Shown here piece by piece: positions 62,363 through 64,000 of a DNA stretch of 64,000 nt. Position numbers and translations under genes: made by a program. This DNA comes from Vibrio cyclitrophicus. Lineage in GTDB: Bacteria > Pseudomonadota > Gammaproteobacteria > Enterobacterales > Vibrionaceae. The notes beneath the pieces were generated by a model. That model worked only from the letters and a program-made list of their open reading frames with translations. It was not told the DNA's origin and searched no databases. The DNA lies in assembly GCA_023206055.1 (NCBI GenBank), contig CP065366.1, positions 3,286,001-3,350,000 of the forward strand, written 5' to 3'. Positions within the stretch are counted from its first letter, which is position 1, and every line of letters begins with the position of its first letter.

Positions 62363-63091
62363 ATGTTTGCATCTAAAGAAGGTCAATCAATCCCTCAAGT
62401 AACATTCCCAACTCGCCAAGGCGATGCATGGGTTAACGTAACGACAGAAGAGCTATTTAAAGACAAGACAGTTATCGTATTCAGCCTACCAGGTGCGTTT
62501 ACACCAACATGTTCTTCAAGCCACCTTCCTCGTTACAACGAACTACATTCAGTGTTCAAAGAAAACGGTGTTGATGACATCCTTTGTGTTTCTGTAAACG
62601 ACACGTTCGTAATGAACGCATGGAAAGCTGACCAAGAAGCTGAAAAAATTACATTCATCCCAGATGGCAACGGTGACTTCACAGACGGCATGGGTATGCT
62701 AGTTGAGAAAAACGACATCGGCTTCGGCAAACGTTCATGGCGCTACAGCATGCTGGTTAAAAACGGCGTGGTAGAAAAAATGTTCATCGAAGAAGACGTA
62801 CCAGGCGACCCGTTCAAGGTTTCTGATGCTGATACTATGCTTAACTACCTTGCTCCTGAGCACAAAGAGCAAGAGTCAATCACAGTATTCACTAAGCCAG
62901 GCTGTCCTTTCTGTATGAAAGCGAAACAGAACCTAATCGACAAAGGTCTAAACTACGAAGAAGTGGTTCTAGGTAAAGACGCAACAACAGTAAGCCTACG
63001 TGCAATCTCTGGTCGCACAACAGTTCCTCAAGTATTCATCGGTGGCAAACACATCGGTGGTAGCGAAGAACTAGAAACTTTCCTAGGTTAA
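62363..63091 (+). CDS. Peroxiredoxin-glutaredoxin fusion (hybrid Prx5)
   Basis: 242 residues. The Prx5 domain (about 1-160) has the peroxidatic Cys50 in GAFTPTCSSSHLPRY. A glutaredoxin domain follows (about 172-242) with Cys181-Pro-Phe-Cys184 and the cis-proline TTVPQVFIGGKHIGG. One chain reduces hydroperoxides with glutathione and its own glutaredoxin. It is divergent from oxyR with an OxyR site upstream, so it should be peroxide-inducible. Confidence 0.95.
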   Translation: MFASKEGQSIPQVTFPTRQGDAWVNVTTEELFKDKTVIVFSLPGAFTPTCSSSHLPRYNELHSVFKENGVDDILCVSVNDTFVMNAWKADQEAEKITFIPDGNGDFTDGMGMLVEKNDIGFGKRSWRYSMLVKNGVVEKMFIEEDVPGDPFKVSDADTMLNYLAPEHKEQESITVFTKPGCPFCMKAKQNLIDKGLNYEEVVLGKDATTVSLRAISGRTTVPQVFIGGKHIGGSEELETFLG

Positions 63092-63124
63092 TCACTTAGT
63101 CGCTAATAAACGCTTAGTAATACC

Positions 63125-63152
63125 AGCTAACCCACCCTCTTGTGGGTTAGCT
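63125..63152. other. stem-loop after prx lacking a U run
   Basis: AGCTAACCCAC/GTGGGTTAGCT, 11 pairs with a six-base loop, lies 34 bases after prx. The plus strand then reads ATTCCAAACC, so it is not a classic terminator; it may halt exonucleases at the mRNA end. Confidence 0.6.
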
Positions 63153-63224
63153 ATTCCAAACCACTCTTATCTGAGCTTTGGAAAAAGATGTAGCTTCTGA
63201 CTCGCTAACTTTTAACTAACCTAT

Positions 63225-63258
63225 AGTTAGTAACAAGAAGCAGTTAGTAACAAAAAGC
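63225..63258. repeat. tandem 17-base repeat before lpd
   Basis: AGTTAGTAACAAGAAGC (63225-63241) is followed at once by AGTTAGTAACAAAAAGC (63242-63258), one base different. Just before it ACTAAC/GTTAGT forms a short dyad. It is about 125 bases upstream of the flavoprotein and could be a slippage duplication or part of its promoter region. Confidence 0.75.
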
Positions 63259-63382
63259 TGAATCACAAGCTAAACCTAATAAAACAGAATCACAAAACTG
63301 ACCCGCAATCCTAACTCTCAAAAAATCACCAGAGTTGGAGGGGTTCGTTCACACTAAATTTAGCCATTGCGAGAAAATTATT

Positions 63383-64000
63383 ATGAAACAAGTCAATGTA
63401 GATGTAGCAGTTATCGGGGGCGGTACGGCAGGTCTAGGTTCTTACCGCGCTGCAAAAGCACACACTGACAGTGTCGTGATGATTGAAGGCGGCCCTTACG
63501 GTACAACCTGTGCTCGTGTTGGTTGTATGCCATCTAAACTGCTTATTGCAGCGGCAGAAAGTGTACATCACATCAAGAAAGCTCCGGCTTTTGGCGTTCA
63601 CCCACAAGGCGACATCGTGATTAATGGCCGTGAAGTGATGGACCGAGTGAAGTTTGAGCGTGACCGTTTTGTTGGTTTTGTTTTAGAAGGTGTTGATGAA
63701 ATTCCAGAGCAAGACAAGATCTCTGGCTACGCAAAATTCTTAGACGACAACACGCTACAAATCGATGACCACACGGTTGTGGCCGCTAAGCGTATTGTTA
63801 TCGCGACAGGTTCGCGTCCTGCATACCCTGCAGTTTGGAATGAACTCGGCGACCGCCTGATCATTAACGATGACGTGTTCAGCTGGGATGATTTACCAGA
63901 GTCGGTTGCGGTATTTGGCCCAGGTGTTATTGGCCTAGAGCTTGGTCAATCACTACACCGCTTGGGTGTGAAAACAAAACTGTTCGGTTTAGGTGGTCAA
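63383..64000 (+). CDS. lpd: Lipoamide-dehydrogenase-like flavoprotein, N-terminal part
   Basis: The first 206 codons, running off the right edge. FAD-binding VIGGGTAGLGSYRAA at 10-24 and the redox pair Cys43 and Cys48 in TTCARVGCMPSK (CxxxxC, as in dihydrolipoamide dehydrogenase and glutathione reductase, though not the usual CLNVGCIPS). The NAD-binding GPGVIGLELGQS starts near 185. There is no E1 or E2 gene before it, so it is not the usual pdh operon copy. Sitting beside OxyR and Prx, an antioxidant role is possible. Confidence 0.85.
   Translation, partial: MKQVNVDVAVIGGGTAGLGSYRAAKAHTDSVVMIEGGPYGTTCARVGCMPSKLLIAAAESVHHIKKAPAFGVHPQGDIVINGREVMDRVKFERDRFVGFVLEGVDEIPEQDKISGYAKFLDDNTLQIDDHTVVAAKRIVIATGSRPAYPAVWNELGDRLIINDDVFSWDDLPESVAVFGPGVIGLELGQSLHRLGVKTKLFGLGGQ

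Noticed and set aside
1..64000. Search for CRISPR, phage, IS elements, integrons, tRNA and toxin-antitoxin or defence genes
   Set aside because: No repeats-with-spacers, transposase, integrase, attC-like or tRNA-like sequences were seen, and gene content is core Vibrio throughout.

Overview
The window reads as a continuous stretch of a Vibrio chromosome, most like the Splendidus group. This rests on gene order and protein character, not on a database search. The order rpsK<-S10/spc<-str<-tusBCD<-yheO<-fkpA, slyX, slyD, kefGB, yheS, prkB, crp, ast, pabA, extracellular nucleases, trpS, gph, rpe, dam, damX, aroB, aroK, pilQPONM, mrcA, oxyR, prx, lpd is the conserved gammaproteobacterial core order with Vibrio-type insertions. 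I see no tRNA, rRNA, CRISPR array, transposase, integrase or phage gene. Base and codon use look uniform.

Layout. 1-11,500 (all minus strand): the alpha operon begins (rpsK start, rpsM), with its own promoter and an S4-type leader. Before it come the spc operon (rplN to rpmJ, including secY) and the S10 operon (rpsJ to rpsQ). A clear intrinsic terminator and a new promoter separate S10 from spc. 11,590-16,320: the str operon (rpsL, rpsG, fusA, tuf), with a near-consensus promoter and a UUCG-loop terminator. 16,390-19,240: tusBCD (tRNA 2-thiouridine sulfur relay), the yheO regulator and fkpA. 19,250-25,240: a WD40 lipoprotein, slyX, isoaspartyl peptidase, slyD, yheV and the kefB/kefG potassium efflux pair. 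25,410-31,260 (plus strand): ABC-F protein yheS, a TIGR02444 protein, yheT, yheU, prkB and crp. 31,380-37,270 (minus): a DUF1338 protein, astD-astA-astC (arginine succinyltransferase pathway) and pabA. 37,370-46,420 (minus): three secreted nucleases and a porin. 46,690-53,750 (minus): trpS, gph, rpe, dam, damX, aroB, aroK. 53,820-58,420 (minus): pilQPONM, the type IV pilus alignment and secretin complex. 58,570-61,210: mrcA (PBP1A). 61,250-64,000: divergent oxyR and a peroxiredoxin-glutaredoxin fusion, then a lipoamide-dehydrogenase-like flavoprotein cut by the window end.

Most of the DNA is translation machinery and housekeeping. The part with the most biology of its own is the extracellular nucleic-acid block (37-46 kb). 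It holds an endonuclease I family enzyme, two large GlyGly-CTERM exonuclease paralogues and a porin 22 bases upstream of one of them. A CRP-like site lies upstream of the porin. One of the two large paralogues has lost several active-site residues that the other keeps.

The second notable locus is oxyR/prx, where a full four-element OxyR site can be read between the divergent genes. I did not find a convincing undescribed defence, mobile or biosynthetic system. The novel candidates are the degenerate nuclease, the structured intergenic regions in the pilQ-trpS gene series, a recurring GCGTCC element near ribosomal-protein genes, and an ATPase-SPOR DamX with an altered Walker A motif.
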